From Amphiura filiformis (taxonomy: Eukaryota; Echinodermata; Ophiuroidea; Amphilepidida; Amphiuridae), in NCBI RefSeq assembly GCF_039555335.1, contig NC_092628.1, positions 67,101,292 through 67,165,291 on the forward strand: a DNA stretch of 64,000 bases. Reading direction: 5' to 3'. The notes under the pieces are model-generated. The model did no database searches. It was not told the DNA's origin and was given only the letters and a program-made list of their open reading frames with translations. The translations under genes were made by a program, and so were the position numbers. Positions 14,001 through 26,444 of the stretch are shown in pieces. Positions within the stretch are counted from its first letter, which is position 1. Each line of letters opens with the position of its first letter.

Positions 14001-17000
14001 AGGCTTGGATACGTCAAACACAGGTGGTATGGAGCCTACAGTTGCAGTAGATTTAGCTGAATTGAGAAGTGAGATTGAACAGACAACACGAGATGTAAGG
14101 AGAAACCAGGCATCAATTACATCTATCAATAGCACTATTGTAATACTTCAAAACGGACAACATGAACAATCAGATTCAATCGCAGTTATCGCTAAAAACC
14201 TTGATAATCTCAGAGATGAACTTAGTGCAATGATGGCAAGAGTGGATGAGCTCAATTCAGTCAAATCTGATAAGCAACACACTGATGCAATGAAGTTGGA
14301 AGTCGGTACTATACAATCCCATTTGGACCATGTCAACACAGATATAGAAGCACTGCAACAGCAATTAGCACAATTAAGTGTGAAATCAGTGATGGTAACA
14401 GATTATGAAGCATTGGTAAATGATGTGTCATCTCTGCAAGCAGCAGTAGCTGCCTTACAGGGCCAGTTTGTATCAGAGAGTGGCGGTGATATCAACATAC
14501 TTCAGTTAGTGAATAGAGTTAATTCTTTGGGTGATTTGGTAGACAAGTATGAAGAAAGTGGTATGTTTGCTGCTGGTGGGGCTTTCACTGGTGAAGGGAG
14601 TGATGCAATGCATACAGAACAACTGCAGGTAAGTAGTTCAAGTTCATTTTAAATTTGAACTCAAATCGTAAATAACAGCTGGTCAAAAACATCTTGACTT
14701 TTAAAGAATAATAGTGTATTCCTGTACATCAATAGAGGTCCTGCATGATGTAGTTGGCTGCAGTATACTAATGTCTGAATGTTCAATACTCACTAGAAGC
14801 AATACCTTGTTTCTACAGAAAATATAAAATGTGCACCATAGGTTGATCCTGACAGTTTATTGAATAGACTGCTGGGGATGCTAGTTCGAATCCTTAGTTT
14901 GAAGTCAATTCATAAAAGTTTGCAGGTCATATGTACTCATATGCAGAAGGACGAACTATGAAATTCAATTTTCAGTCAGTTTGTGAAATGAAATGAGAAT
15001 AATTTAGGCATCTTGCCATGTTTTTGGTATCTTAGAATAGTTGGACTTCCAGACCTGGCTAAATGTCAAATAGTTATACACTGCATCCATTTTGACATTT
15101 GATAAGCATGTTTCCTAGTATTATCCGAGATGGAAGAGATTATGCAGCAACCTTTTAGTTTTCAGAACATTTTTAACGCTTTTATAATGTAACTATTTTA
15201 CTCTTTTTAATACAGGGTTCACTGAACAATGTTCAAGATGAATTAGCAAGACTGCAAAGAGACCTGGCAACCCTTAATGGTGCCTTCTCAGACAAAGAAG
15301 GTGAAACTCAGACAATCTTGAAAGACATAGCAGCCCAGCTGGCAAGCATTGAAGCTAGCATTGATGGATTGAGGTCCTCACAGCAAGGCATTAATGCTGA
15401 TGTGGAGAAAAAGATTGGTGATATTGAACATCTGATGGGATCACTAAGGGAACAACTGATGAAGATGCACATTGATGTCAGGTATGTTCTGAAGATTACT
15501 TATTGAAGATGGTATTGAAGAGGTTGAGATCCTCATAGCAAGATCCTTATGCATCCAAGAACTGCCTGGTGAGGGTGATATGGCAGGAAATGAGAACCTC
15601 AGCATGACATTATTTTACAGGTTTCTGGTTTGCAGATTCAAGTCACATTTAGTGAGGGTGGTATGACAGAGGTTTGAGAACCTCATAACAATAATTTGTT
15701 GCAAGAGTGTGGTATACTTATCCAAACTATTGGCAAGAATCGAGTGGCAAGCAGTATGAACGTCATTGGTCACCATTGTGAGAATTTTTCATGGAGATCC
15801 AAGAAAGATTTGATGACACTCTTTAAGTTTACAAAGTATATATAATGTCCTGGACCAAAGGTCACAAAATGCTGCTTGTGTTCAGTTTATGTTGTAATTT
15901 TGAGTGAAGTCTTTAGAATCAATATTTTGTAATGAAATAATTTTAATTCATATTAGGGCTCATATGTATTTCTCAGCGTAGATTGAAGCCAATGAACCAG
16001 CGGTTCCCAACCTTTTGTGGTTGGTGGCCTCATATAAAAGGGGTCACGGGGCTGCTTGAAATTATTTTTTTAAATACATCTCCAGGCATTAAAGTGCAGG
16101 GTACTATTGTATTGGTCATGTAACCCCAATTTGACCCATTTCAGGATTAAAAGTACAAATTTTCATGCGCGCATTTGTCCCAGTAAAGTCGTACTGGCAG
16201 CCGGTCAACGGGACAACTTCGAAATTGTTTCCTGTTATGCCCGGTTCGCCGCTGATTAGTTTCGGAAAGTAACAGCATTTGTATTATGTTGTGTGTCGCC
16301 CCATTTTTTCTCATGAACTTTAGGTAACAGGAAAAAGTTTAGGAAGCCCTGTAATGAACTCTGTATTGACTTATATCAAATTCTATGACAGCTCATCATA
16401 ATGGCATGCTTACCTAGTTCATTTTGTTTTCTTTGATTTATAGCGATACATTTGGTGCAGCAGCTGGTGCCTCTGTACGTGAAGAGCTTGTGGATGTCAA
16501 AGCCAACCTGAGTGATCTCAATGAACAGCAAATAAAACTCCTGGCTCAGATTAAAGATTGCTGTAACAAGTCACAGCTTGCTGTAAGTATGCTGCCATAG
16601 CATTGGTCAATTCATAAATTATATCACATATATGGTAATCATGTTCTAATTAAGGGCCCATAGTCCCACCTATAATTGATGATACAACTATAATAATAGA
16701 AGAATATTTTGTATAGTTGATGTTAGTTGGATGCACACAAATATGTTGAGAACTGTGTTACAGGCCAAGATTTTTAACACAAGCCATTGAATAATAATAA
16801 TAATTATAATAAATTGATAGCCTGTGAACCATCATTTATATATAGTTGAAGGAATATGTAGTGATGGTTTAGGTCTATTGTCATGATTTTTAGGATATCT
16901 GTTTTGGGATCGCATGTTTGACAATGCAATGGAAAATTTCTCATAGCGTTATGCACAGGAATATTTGAAGTATGGACTCTATAGTCTAACTTTTTTGTCT

Positions 17001-20000
17001 CTTTCAAGGTTTAAACCATTAGCATATTCATTATCAATGAATTGAATATAGAGTTGTTTGCAGCACATGAAGAAGTAAAGTCTTTAACTGCTTTTGTACA
17101 TGCAGGATGTGTTTGAAGCTGGTGGAATCTCAGGGGCAGCACTCAATTGGACAGAAGGATTCGATGAAGAGGTATGTCTATCTACAATTGCTTTCACAGG
17201 AGAACACACTTACAGTGTTACTTGCACATACCTTTTTAGTTCGTACACATCATAAACATGAAAGTAGGGTCCCCATTGGCTTGTTCTATTGTCTGACAAT
17301 AATAACAACAGGCTGGTAATCTGATTGGGTGTTTGTTTGTTTGTTTACCCAGGTTGGTCCGTGAGGAACACATGCTAATCCATGGAAAACCATGGACCGT
17401 TCCAAGCTCATTCAAATGCACAAGCCTGGATAGCCAGTGTAGGCTAATATATGCATGCTGGCCTAGATAGCTTTGATAAACAAAGCAAGAAATGGAAGAA
17501 AATAGCTAGGAAAAAGAGAAAAGAGAGAAGGCCACTCCCAAACACAATTGTACAATTTTACTCTTAGCCCTTACTTCGTGAGAAAGGAAACTGGAATTCC
17601 AATCTCGGTGGTTACGCATGAAAGCTGTGTTTGGTGCTCATGAAGTGTCAATCAGGGAATAAAGCCCTCCCTATGTCTCCCAGTTAGTACAGGGTGCACA
17701 GAGCAAGGGAGGTCTGTACTTCTCTGGAATCTAGTGTAGGGGCCTGTCTTTACCTTCAGGTCTAACAGCACATAATGCTATCCCCATAGAATTGTGTACA
17801 AAAGTGGTATTAAAACCCATGATGTTTTCTTTACAGGAGCAACTCAGTTCTTAGTGACACTGTTGTTGTTAAAATCAGCCCTTGCTTGATTCCTAATGAT
17901 TGGACCTTCATGGTGGCTTGGGCTCGCATAAGGACTATGGGAATTCTTGTTATAGTTTCCTGACAAAAATAAAAGAAAACATGGCAGTAAAATCACAATG
18001 AACATGAGTGATCATGAGTGATTAAAATTTTAGCCAAATGAGAGACCCAGCCTAATTTAGGTGTATGTCATGAACATGTTGTTTGCAGGGTCGGACCTGA
18101 CCAGATCTCTGTGTTGTGTGATGTGAGATCTTCAGCCTTGCATTCAGAGAAGTACAACCATTTCCATGTTTTTCCACATTTTCTAGTGTCATTTGTGTAC
18201 ACTGGAATGATGATTAATGATGCTTATTTGACCTTATAATACTTATCATTAAATGCTCAAGTTGTTGTCTTTACATTGAAAATTGAAACTGATTTAACTG
18301 ATAAGGAGGCCCTTCACATACATGCAAAATAGATTGAATTGATTGGTAAACTCAAATTTGGTATTTCTTGTTAACTTTGCAGAAAGTTCGAGCCATTGTG
18401 ATGAATGCATTGACACTGTATAGTGCTGACAAAACTGGCATGGTTGACTATGCATTGGAATCAGCAGGTGGTGCTGTAGTATCTACTAGATGCTCTGAGA
18501 CATACACACCTAGAACAGCACTCTTTACAATCATGGGAATACCACTGTGGTACTATGATAGCTCACCAAGATCCGTCATTCAGGTAAGAGTCAACACGTC
18601 ATTCAGAATATTACTTGGAAATGTTTTCTTCAACATCCTCACTTCATCGCACTCCCATACTTGAAGACCTGTATTTTCTGCAATCTGGTCTTATGTTGCA
18701 AAGTTCTCTTCCCATATAGACAATTTTGGATTTATCAGGTCTACTACAGTTAACTCCCTGGAACACAGTTTTCGACCATATTGCAAGGAATATTTGTTAA
18801 TCACAGCTATTTTAGATGTAATCAATTAAAATGAGTTGGATGTCAACCATGTTCAATCGCATTGCTTGAATAAGAGGAATAATAAAGACAAAAACAAACT
18901 TATAAAAAAGTGTTTTTGACATTAACATGAAATGGATTTGATTTTCACCACATCCTTCACATTGTTTTTCATGCTTCAGTGTGGCAATAAATTTTCTTCC
19001 TGTGTGTTTTGTTACAGCCTGATATGCACCCAGGTAACTGTTGGGCTTTCAAGGGATCTGAAGGATACCTAGTAATACAGCTATCGGGTATCATCAAACC
19101 TACGGCCTTCTCCATGGAACATATCCCTAAATCACTGTCACCAACAGGAACCCTGGATAGTGCACCTAGAGAATTCAGTGTATGGGTAAGTCCGATGAAA
19201 CTGAAAAGAGATGAGTCTATTCCACCAAGTGATCATCAAGTATAAGTAGGTCAATTTGATCATAACAACTCTTGCAAATAAGTTATGTAAATGGTAATGG
19301 CTATTCCAGTTGAAATCCATACACCCCCTATTGAAGACATGAGGTCATGCCTTTCATGGGGCCTGTATGGACTTCAACTGGAATAGACCATAGAACAACG
19401 GCTACTTCCAGCATCAGTTGCTTGAGTATGTATGTTAATCATGGCTTCTATATTTGACAGCATCACTTGCATTAGATTTATATATCATGTTAAATATGTC
19501 AGATTCTGCATTTATTAGGTGCTTTCACATTCATCATTTGTATGAGAATAATTTCAAATTAGACTTCAACACTACTTGTTTATTTCGCTTATCAGGAGCG
19601 CTTGGTAGGAACTTCCTCATCATTAGCCGATTTCTAAATGACTCTGCCATGTTTGCATGTTGCTCCTGGAGTGCAAATGGTGGACTTCTGGACTATTTCA
19701 CTATGCACCCATGTTCAATTACACATTATCTTGTAAGAAATGGTGTTGAGTAATTATAAATTGCATAATCATTATTTGTACCTCTAATCCTCTATAGTTG
19801 TAGGAAACGAAGCTCACTCATATGTGGATGACTGTAGATTGATTGATGCTCTATAGTGTTTATAGTTCATAGATTTGTCTTTGTTCATAAATTTTCTTTG
19901 ATCTCATTTAACTGTCTTTTTCCCCAGTCTTTGAATAATGAGTATGATGGCGAGGGAGTCCTACTAGGAAGATATGAATATAGTCAAGATGGAAACCCAC

Positions 20001-20599
20001 TGCAATTTTTTGCTCTCTATGTAAGTATATCCTCTACTTTATTGAAGTTAAAAGTTTAAAACACATATACCTCTCTCTAAAACACCTGTCAATTCAAATT
20101 GAGTGCATCTGGACATTTATCATCCAGACTTCAGGAACATTCAGTGTATTAGGAACTGAAGAGATTTTTATTTTTGTGCTTTCACCATCAATTCAGAACT
20201 GAGTAAGAATGTAAAACCCTGCAAAATATTATTGACTTATAAGGGTTAATGTGATGGTGTTTTGAATTTGAAATAAAACAAACTGCATAACTGTAAAATT
20301 AACAGAAAAACATTACTGCTAAAATATCCCAATATGGAATGTCAGAAAGTAGGCCTACCTTGTGTTCTTTGCAGGGAGGTATCTTTGAATTGCCGTATGA
20401 ATTATGTAAAAAACAAGATTCTTGTCCAGTCGTAACTTACTTTAAAAATGATTATATTTTGTTCTTTTTCTCTCCTTGATAGGATCAAAACGTTGCTCCA
20501 ACTGGAATGGTTGAGTTGAAGATACATAGTAACCATGGCAATATGGAGTATACATGCCTGTACAGATTCCGAGTTCATGGCACCTACACTACTGAGTAA
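2013..20599 (+). CDS. SUN: SUN-domain inner nuclear membrane protein (5' end not found)
   Basis: Exons: 2013-2066, 4484-4513, 5224-5705, 6383-6415, 7810-8088, 9927-10026, 10553-10647, 11314-11378, 11732-11890, 12636-14628, 15216-15481, 16444-16582, 17106-17171, 18383-18583, 19018-19185, 19928-20020, 20483-20599 (TAA at 20597). All have AG/GT borders and consistent phase, except one internal frame slip near 13,150. About 1,446 residues are visible. Order: basic Ser/Arg-rich nucleoplasmic part with RRSARIAARGRRG and an acidic DEDDYGEYS (residues 1-200); hydrophobic segments in exons 5-8 (about 240-375); a very long luminal coiled coil (about 380-1235); SUN domain (about 1255-1445). SUN proteins trimerise in the lumen and bind KASH proteins to form LINC complexes that link nucleus and cytoskeleton and move meiotic telomeres. 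The SUN domain resembles vertebrate SUN1/SUN2, but the protein is nearly twice as long. Proximity to DMC1 favours SUN2 orthology. The two smallest 5' exons are less certain, and the start codon was not found. Confidence 0.9.
2360..3380. repeat. Dispersed repeat with four ~147-bp subrepeats, each bearing a DR1-like motif
   Basis: The segment begins near ACAAGCCGACGACGG and ends near GCGGCTTGTATTCAGCG, giving short inverted ends ACAAGCCG/CGGCTTGT. Inside, four imperfect units each open with (A/G)GGTCAAAGGTCATTAA at 2727, 2875, 3022 and 3167. Each continues with a GGGGTCA-type word and a diverged A/T-rich tail. There is no coding potential. It sits in the first visible SUN intron. The class is uncertain: non-autonomous DNA transposon or decayed satellite. 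Confidence 0.6.
5778..5815. repeat. (GTTT)n microsatellite
   Basis: A run of GTTT units, preceded by TG-rich DNA, starting about 70 bp after the donor of the SUN exon ending at 5705. Confidence 0.8.
6747..6993. mobile_element. MITE with ~38-bp inverted ends
   Basis: The left end contains GATCAAGCTAAATGAGTTGT. The right end carries its inverse with a few mismatches (ACAACTCATTTCGCTTGATC). It is an intronic non-coding insertion in the SUN gene. Confidence 0.65.
7035..7560 (-). mobile_element. LINE 3'-end fragment (reverse transcriptase C terminus)
   Basis: On the minus strand the translation reads LGWIKLSDRWKNHMLILTFK, then a SPSYL motif, then RTFHVRAAHIWNSLSPVIR and a FKTNVL end with a stop at about 7201. 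This is the usual tail of CR1/L2-like non-LTR reverse transcriptases. It is followed by a short 3' tail with AATAAAG. Only the last ~110 residues remain, a typical 5'-truncated insertion. It lies antisense inside a SUN intron. Confidence 0.8.
9443..9518 (+). repeat. tRNA-like sequence, probable SINE head or tRNA pseudogene
   Basis: 76 nt with a matching acceptor stem (AAGCTTC against GGAGCTT, one G-T pair), an A-box-like TAGCTCAGTTGTGAAAGC and a T-arm/B-box-like AGGTTCACTGTCC at the proper spacing. The anticodon arm does not pair, so it is not a working tRNA. It may be the 5' head of a tRNA-derived SINE in the SUN intron. Confidence 0.4.
10908..11079. mobile_element. hAT-type MITE (CAGTGGCGTAGC termini, 8-bp TSD)
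   Basis: Begins CAGTGGCGTAGC and ends GCTACGCCACTG, a perfect 12-bp inverted repeat. It is flanked on both sides by TTGTAGTC (10900-10907 and 11080-11087), an exact 8-bp target duplication typical of hAT transposons. The 172-bp body is G/C-run rich and non-coding. It lies in a SUN intron. Relatives occur at 41,271 and probably at 29,458 and 47,204. Confidence 0.9.
12083..12288. mobile_element. MITE with imperfect inverted ends
   Basis: The left end TATTCGCTCCATTAACCG is mirrored at the right by CGGTTAATGGAACAAATA. Interior CACCCACC words also occur in both halves. It is a non-coding SUN-intron insertion. Confidence 0.6.
12636..14628 (+). other. Giant coiled-coil exon of the SUN gene, with one-base frame offset
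   Basis: A 1,993-bp exon (about 664 codons) follows an AG acceptor and ends at CTGCAG|gtaagt. Its translation is charged, rich in Leu, Gln, Asn, Asp and Glu with heptad spacing, and lacks Pro and Trp over long runs. That is as expected for a parallel coiled-coil stalk in the perinuclear lumen. The reading frame is not continuous. The upstream part runs in phase from the previous exon to a TGA at 13,152-13,154. The downstream part is open only after a TAG at 13,144-13,146, in the next frame. Both parts are coiled-coil-like and both join their neighbours in phase, so the exon is probably a single unit with one extra base at the junction. An assembly error, an allele-specific mutation or real recoding could explain it. 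Confidence 0.8.
15998..16351. mobile_element. hAT-type non-autonomous element
   Basis: Starts CAGCGGTTCCCAACCTTTT and ends AAAAGTTTAGGAAGCCCTG, which are imperfect inverted repeats of the widespread hAT terminal type. Flanks CAATGAAC (15990-15997) and TAATGAAC (16352-16359) form an 8-bp duplication with one mismatch. The 354-bp body encodes no transposase. It is in a SUN intron. Confidence 0.8.
18383..20599 (+). other. SUN-domain exons (KASH-binding module)
   Basis: The last four coding exons, all phase 0, encode the SUN beta-sandwich. Seen directly: DYALESAGGAVVSTRCSETY, whose Cys matches the SUN cysteine that disulfide-bonds to KASH peptides; GNCWAF and YTCLYRFRVHG, whose cysteines match the conserved intradomain disulfide pair; MEHIPKSLSPTG; and LLGRYEYSQDGNPLQ. 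The His in MEHIP and the Tyr in CLYRF, which contact the KASH C terminus in solved SUN2 complexes, are kept. Nothing catalytic is expected. The fold is complete and uninterrupted, so the protein should be able to bind KASH partners. It ends three residues after HGTY, as in vertebrate SUN proteins. Confidence 0.93.
19297..19392. mobile_element. Short foldback MITE
   Basis: A 96-bp hairpin whose left arm contains CTATTCCAGTTGAAATCCAT and whose right arm is the near-perfect inverse. It lies between SUN-domain exons. Confidence 0.7.
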
Positions 20600-20993
20600 A
20601 CATGAAGATAACAAGAAATTCTAAGTGCGCCTTTAATGATTTCCTGCATCTGTTGTTTTAGTAATGTATTGATGTGTTTCACCATGACCTGCATCACCAA
20701 GACTGCGCTATTCAAGTCAGATGTGTGAGATGCAAAATCATGTGTCTTTTGGTATGATTAGTTGGGCTTTTTGAATACTAACAGGTCTTCACGGTAACTG
20801 GTTTGGTGAACATTGGTGAACTCCAGGTTGACATTTCTGGACAGATCAAAATACAATCGTTCCATTTTCCTATGCTAGTAGCATGGAACTTCTGATGTAT
20901 ACATGTATGCTTGCTTGTTTAAAGCATCACGCAAAATTACACTTGGATTCTGATGGGATAGCCTCAAAACAGATGTCCGTCGTAAAACTGCAT

Positions 20994-20999
20994 AATAAA
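20994..20999 (+). terminator. Candidate polyadenylation signal of the SUN gene
   Basis: AATAAA lies 395 bp after the stop. A second AATAAA is at 21069-21074. Either could end the transcript; a longer 3' UTR cannot be excluded. Confidence 0.4.
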
Positions 21000-22218
21000 A
21001 GAACATTTGTCACACATTAGAAAATTATTTATGAAATTGAAATGCTAACAAATATGAGTTTTTCTTTCAATAAATGCAAGTTAAGTTTTGATCATGATAT
21101 GAAACATGCATAGAGAAAATTGGCCTATTGATCAAAACAGATTCCCGTTGAAAAATGCACCCTACATTAATGATAATAAATAGTTATGCCAGAAAATGGA
21201 TGCAATGTGAATGTTGCATCTTATTTGCTGAAGGTCTAATCGGTGATGTAATTATTCTAAAAAAAAAGAATAACCAAAAAAATAAAAATTGCAATTGATT
21301 TATAACTGAAATTGGAGTGATTTTGCAACATGCTTCTGTATACGGTGTTTTGTATTACAAGTCAGATGAGTTGCAAATCTGAAAATTTATAGCAAAAACA
21401 ATAATTTATAAAGAATTTTATGTCTTAAGTTTTGTTATAAGTCTTCTTTTGTAGCATAACTTATTATTTTTTCCAGATTAAGCTGGATATATTATGATAA
21501 AACTGCAATTATGCCCATTTGATACAGATATTTAAGTTATTTTTCTTTGTTTATATATTATTTATATTTGATATGTGGTGTACTCTACAGTGTGAATATT
21601 TCAAATTGATAGAAAGAGTCCTATTCAAACTGTACATTTGCAACATTGTTTGTGTTGATACCTCATTTTGTTGATTATTTGATTATATTTGTATGGCCAT
21701 CATTCCATTAGAATAAGATTACTTGTTATGTGATCAAGCAAGATGAATTTGATATTGACCATTTTCAATCAACTGTGAGTTGACTATGACTACATTGTTG
21801 AATTCACCAGCGAAGTGGTTACATAACTCCTTGGTAACTGGCACCGTTTAGAATTGGTAGTACATGCCATAGACTGTGTTGCGATCATGTTGATCGTTGT
21901 GCAGAACTCAAAAGCGTGATCCAGTTAACATAGTGATAATCGGATTACATGTAACACTTTGCTGGCGAATAGCAGGTTGTATCTCAGAATCAAGCGTCCT
22001 GACATTTGCTTCACCATGTTTGATTACATCATAAATAATAATTAAAAACAAAGCTGATGTGTTGGCATCAATAGATCTCTCAAAGAGGAGCATTTCAATC
22101 TGTAACATGTTTCTCTTCAAAACCAGCCAACAGCAGTGGTGAAAATTATTTAAGCAGTGACAATGTTTTTTCTACCGTCTGATCTTTTCAGCGACCATGC
22201 TAACGCTGCCTACACTTA

Positions 22219-22345
22219 GTTTCACCTCTCAAGTTTGGTAGTGACATCGGTTATTTTCCCCTGATGCATGCCAACAAATTGCCCTTTTGTATGCGTGGGT
22301 ATATGCTGCCACATTACTATCAAACTCAAGGTGAAACAAAGTATA
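22219..22345. mobile_element. MITE, same family as 61,712-61,900
   Basis: The left end AGTTTCACCTCTCAAGTTTG is mirrored by CAAACTCAAGGTGAAACAAA at the right. The right end is shared with the element near 61,900 (CAAACTCAAGGTGACACAAA). Confidence 0.65.
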
Positions 22346-23009
22346 TGCTAGGTGTTTAGCACTCCAAAAAGGACGATTGATGCCAGTACAACATCTTTAT
22401 TTGCAATTTATGCCTAAGTGTAAAAACTTCAAACTGTTTACAGATTCTATGTTGGCATTAGAATGAAAGTTATTATTTGCTGCTTAAATATTTTGTTTTC
22501 ATGCCCAAATGTGGACAGTTGAGAAAATTGTTATTTTGTTTGCATCGTTCATTTGTGCAAATTGTAAATTTTGTCTGAAATGTTGGTTTTTGTACATCAA
22601 GATAGTACATACAGAGGCTGGGTCGGTATGGTTCATTGTCAGAGTTGATCAAACCAAAAAGTAAGACCCCTTTACACTAATCAAAAGTTTTTATGTATTG
22701 TAAACAGGTACAATCAATTGAGATTCAGATAGAAACTTGCTATCAAATGTTGCTTTGGGTTAATTTGACTTTATTGCTATTAGATTATGCTGTTTGCTAC
22801 TATTAATGATCAATTATTTCTCTCTTTTTTTCGTATGTGACTGCTGCAGCTTAATAGTAGCATAAGCACCCAAACCTATATGTGCTCAATTTATTCATTT
22901 TGCAAATCCTGTTGCAATCTGATATTGGGTAAAATCACATTGCAACATATCCTGGTATAAAGTATAAACATCTTAGCCAACAACTATTGTAAATTCACCC
23001 AAAATATTG

Positions 23010-23130
23010 AGGGTTCAGTGCAACAAAATATCATCTTCATTAGCTCCCTTGGTTATTGTGTATGCAACCAAGCTCATGAATAACATTACCTAGGGGAGCT
23101 AATGGATATGTGGCTTTGTTGCACTGAGAC
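23010..23130. mobile_element. Short palindromic MITE
   Basis: GGGTTCAGTGCAACAAA is inverted as TTTGTTGCACTGAGACC, with an inner pair CATTAGCTCCC/GGGAGCTAATG. It is non-coding. Confidence 0.6.
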
Positions 23131-23342
23131 CTCGATATGCAGTAGAATATGGTATTGATCATATTTTCTATTCCAGAGTACAACATATCATGATAACAGT
23201 GTAGCAGAGGGTGCATGAGTATACTTTATCTTGATGTATTTCTAATGTATACTCTTCACAGATGTGAACTTAGGACATGGACATGAGCATTGTGTCATAG
23301 TAATGTTATCATTGTTGTAGAAATATGTGGTTTACAAACATA

Positions 23343-23864
23343 CAGTAAGCCAAAAAATTAAGGTACCAGTTGTGTTCACCCCTGTATATCCTATATAAAG
23401 ACACAATGTGTCAAAATTAAAACAAGCAGCTAATACCTGAACCAGCTCTTTAGCTCTGATTCAAGACCTTATTTGTTGAAATTGGTTGAGAATTAAAGAA
23501 ACTGTGATCTAAAACCTACTGAAGAGACAAAATCAAAAGTTACACTTTTGTGTTCTAATCAATGAAAGCATGACGCTAGTTTTAACATGCTAATCAATGG
23601 AAGCACGGCGCTAGTTTCCTTGTTCGCAAACGCTTTGTGTACAAATCAATAGCGCATGTATTGGAAGAAACTTTTAAATTGGCACCTTCTTTGGGGTTTT
23701 GGATCGTCATGTCTTTATTTCTTGAACAATTTCAGCAAATGAGGTCTTAAATTCGAACTAAAAGATGCAGCTATTGGCTGCTGGTTCCAATTATGACATA
23801 TCTGTCTTTGTTTAGGATATACAGGGGGTAAACATAATTGGTACCTTAATTTTTTGGCTTACTG
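23343..23864. mobile_element. Tc1/mariner-type MITE (TA target duplication)
   Basis: Begins CAGTAAGCCAAAAAATTAAG and ends in the inverse, with about 50 bp of terminal inverted repeat extending to CTGTATATCC. TA dinucleotides at 23341-23342 and 23865-23866 flank it. The 522-bp body has no transposase frame. An internal imperfect duplication near 23,560-23,630 shares GCGCTAGTTT/GACGCTAGTTT words. Confidence 0.85.
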
Positions 23865-26444
23865 TATATTGGTCCTAATGCTATCTGTCACAAAACATGA
23901 ACCAAATTGCCGGTAATTTTGAAAGTGACCTATTATTGAGTATTGCACAGTGGGTACCATTATTGGGTATTTGCAATACTGGATTGTCATTATGAGACCA
24001 AAGTAATGTACCTCCTATGTGTGTGTGTAGCCCTCACTGTGGCTCATCAGTCATGAATTTACAGACACATCTGACAAAAACTTGACCACTCACACAGGGC
24101 CCAAGTTGCACCTGTACTGCGATAACCGACACTGTATTCGTACTTGAAATTATTCAAGTTTATTGGTTACAGTGGTTGCTGTGAAATATCAAATTGATAT
24201 CATGTATTGATGTGGAAACAAATCCTGTCTACTAGATCTCCATGACTGACACATAAACATTGCAGGGTTAAAAGTTGGTCACATATTTTGGCTACCCTAA
24301 TGCTTCAGTTGGTTTTCATGAGTCAATGATATCAAAATGTTAGTACTAATTATATACCACACTTGAATGTGCAAATGTATGTACTATTACTTTGCATTAA
24401 TTTGTCATAATTATACTAGATGGAGATTTGTGTTGATTTCAATTGCACACCTAAAGCTTTCTACCACGTGCAATGTACAGTTTGCCTGAAATTAATCACC
24501 AATGCAGAAGTGTAAAGTAACATGCATGGAATTGTTCAAACTTGATCCCTAATTTTACAATTAAATATTTTGAATTGCGCCAAAGTGGATGAGATATATT
24601 GGAATAACTGTACCATAAACTTTATTATCTTGCCACATAGGTACTTAATGTGCAATTTATCCTTGGGACAAACATACTATTATACTTTGTAATTAATGTT
24701 ATGTTATGTAGCTAGACAAATATATAACTGACTGATTTGAATATCAGTTCATTAATTTGATTAAAAAAAACATGTTATATTGTTCTCAGGTAAAGCTTAT
24801 GCTTGATAGATTTATGCTTGTCAGTCATTCCTCTTTAAAGTCACTGCGCTTTTTTTTAAAGGAAAGAACTGTGTGGTTGCTACTTGTTAACGGTGCCAGC
24901 AACATGCACCAGATGCTCAGAGAGGACATAAGAAGTACAAATACCCAAGAATGTGATTGGTCTTGATTCATATTGACAGACAATTTAAGAGGACAAGATC
25001 AGGGTCAAAAGCTTTATTCCTTCATATTGCAAGTAATCTCATCTGTCATAAATATATTTTACCTATCCATTATCAATCAGAACATGTATGTACTGGATTT
25101 GTAAAGCACACATATAATTTGGTCCTATAGCGCTATTGGTACTCTGTTAGGACCGATGGCTCTTTCTAACATACCCTGAACATTTGCAAAGTGCTTTTAT
25201 TTAAATGAAAAATGATAACACTATGCAAATTATTTTGCTTGATACAATTATTACATCAACAGGGTATGATAAAAGTCATTGGTACATAACAGGGCAACAA
25301 CAGAACTATATTAGGACAAAATTTGATGTGAAGCCAAAATGGCTGATTTTGCAGCTTTACCATCTATACCAACTCGTAAGTCCACCCAGGAAGGTGTACT
25401 GACAAAATTAATTGCATCTGAATTGCCATAAAAATATTTAATTCAGTTATTTTTTGGTACTCACTGTTATGATTCAAAGCAAACTCCTTACAATGGTTTG
25501 GTTGACAGACTGCCACAGCATCCGTTTCTAATGTACATTTGAGTGTAAATGAGTACTTATAATCATATAGGCCTACTTTTAAAATTTTACTGAAATTTGT
25601 GTAAAAAGCTAATGACATCATGCCCTCTATCTATTTTACTGCATAAATTGGGAAGTACTGTAAATACAACCTTTTATTTGACAATGTATAGAAATATTCC
25701 AACTTTCCCCAATTCTCTCATAATGGACATACTATACAGGAATCCCAAGTATCACCACCTGTATAATAATGCTGCATAATATGTGTATTGGGATATTAAA
25801 ATATGAAACATTGTTGCAACACTGGTCAAATAAATATTTATTTTCCATCCTTTGTATGGACTGATTATGAAATAAGATCGGTCAATAGATTTGGTAGATG
25901 CATATGGTGATGTGAAGTTGAGGGTAAGAAAAAGCTCAATTTGGCTCAAATTATAATCGGATTAGGGTGACAATATAATGTGACACGATCTGATCCAATC
26001 ATATCAAAGTTGCCAATAATGAAGTTGAGTTAAAGACACAAAAAAAACGTTGACATAATTTATATTAAAAAAGTTCAGCTCCCTTCTTGATTGAGCACTT
26101 TACTGTGGATGATTTACCTTACTTTGATTTATTTATTTAAAAAGTTCCTAACTTTGAAACCACGTAAGCCTTGAGTTACTAATTTTAACATGTTATAGGA
26201 AGCACAGATTCAAAACAAGATAGAAATTGTAATAACTCAATTTTCAATTTTGGTCTGAATGAATCGGATTGTGTCACATATTGATAGGCATACTGTCAAA
26301 ACCAGAATGCAACCATTTTATATGTATGCACTGTAAATATTCATTTTCCTATATTGTTGCAATAGTCAATCAGCACATAACACAGGGTAGTGTAATGTGT
26401 ACTTTGATGCTACTATGCAGGCAGGGACTGTTAGAAGTATTAAT

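Noticed and set aside
14870-14900. B-box-like AGTTCGAATCC suggesting a tRNA gene
   Set aside because: No A-box at proper distance and no acceptor stem.
19454-19753. 99-codon open frame between SUN-domain exons
   Set aside because: The flanking SUN exons join in phase without it, and it matches nothing in the SUN fold.
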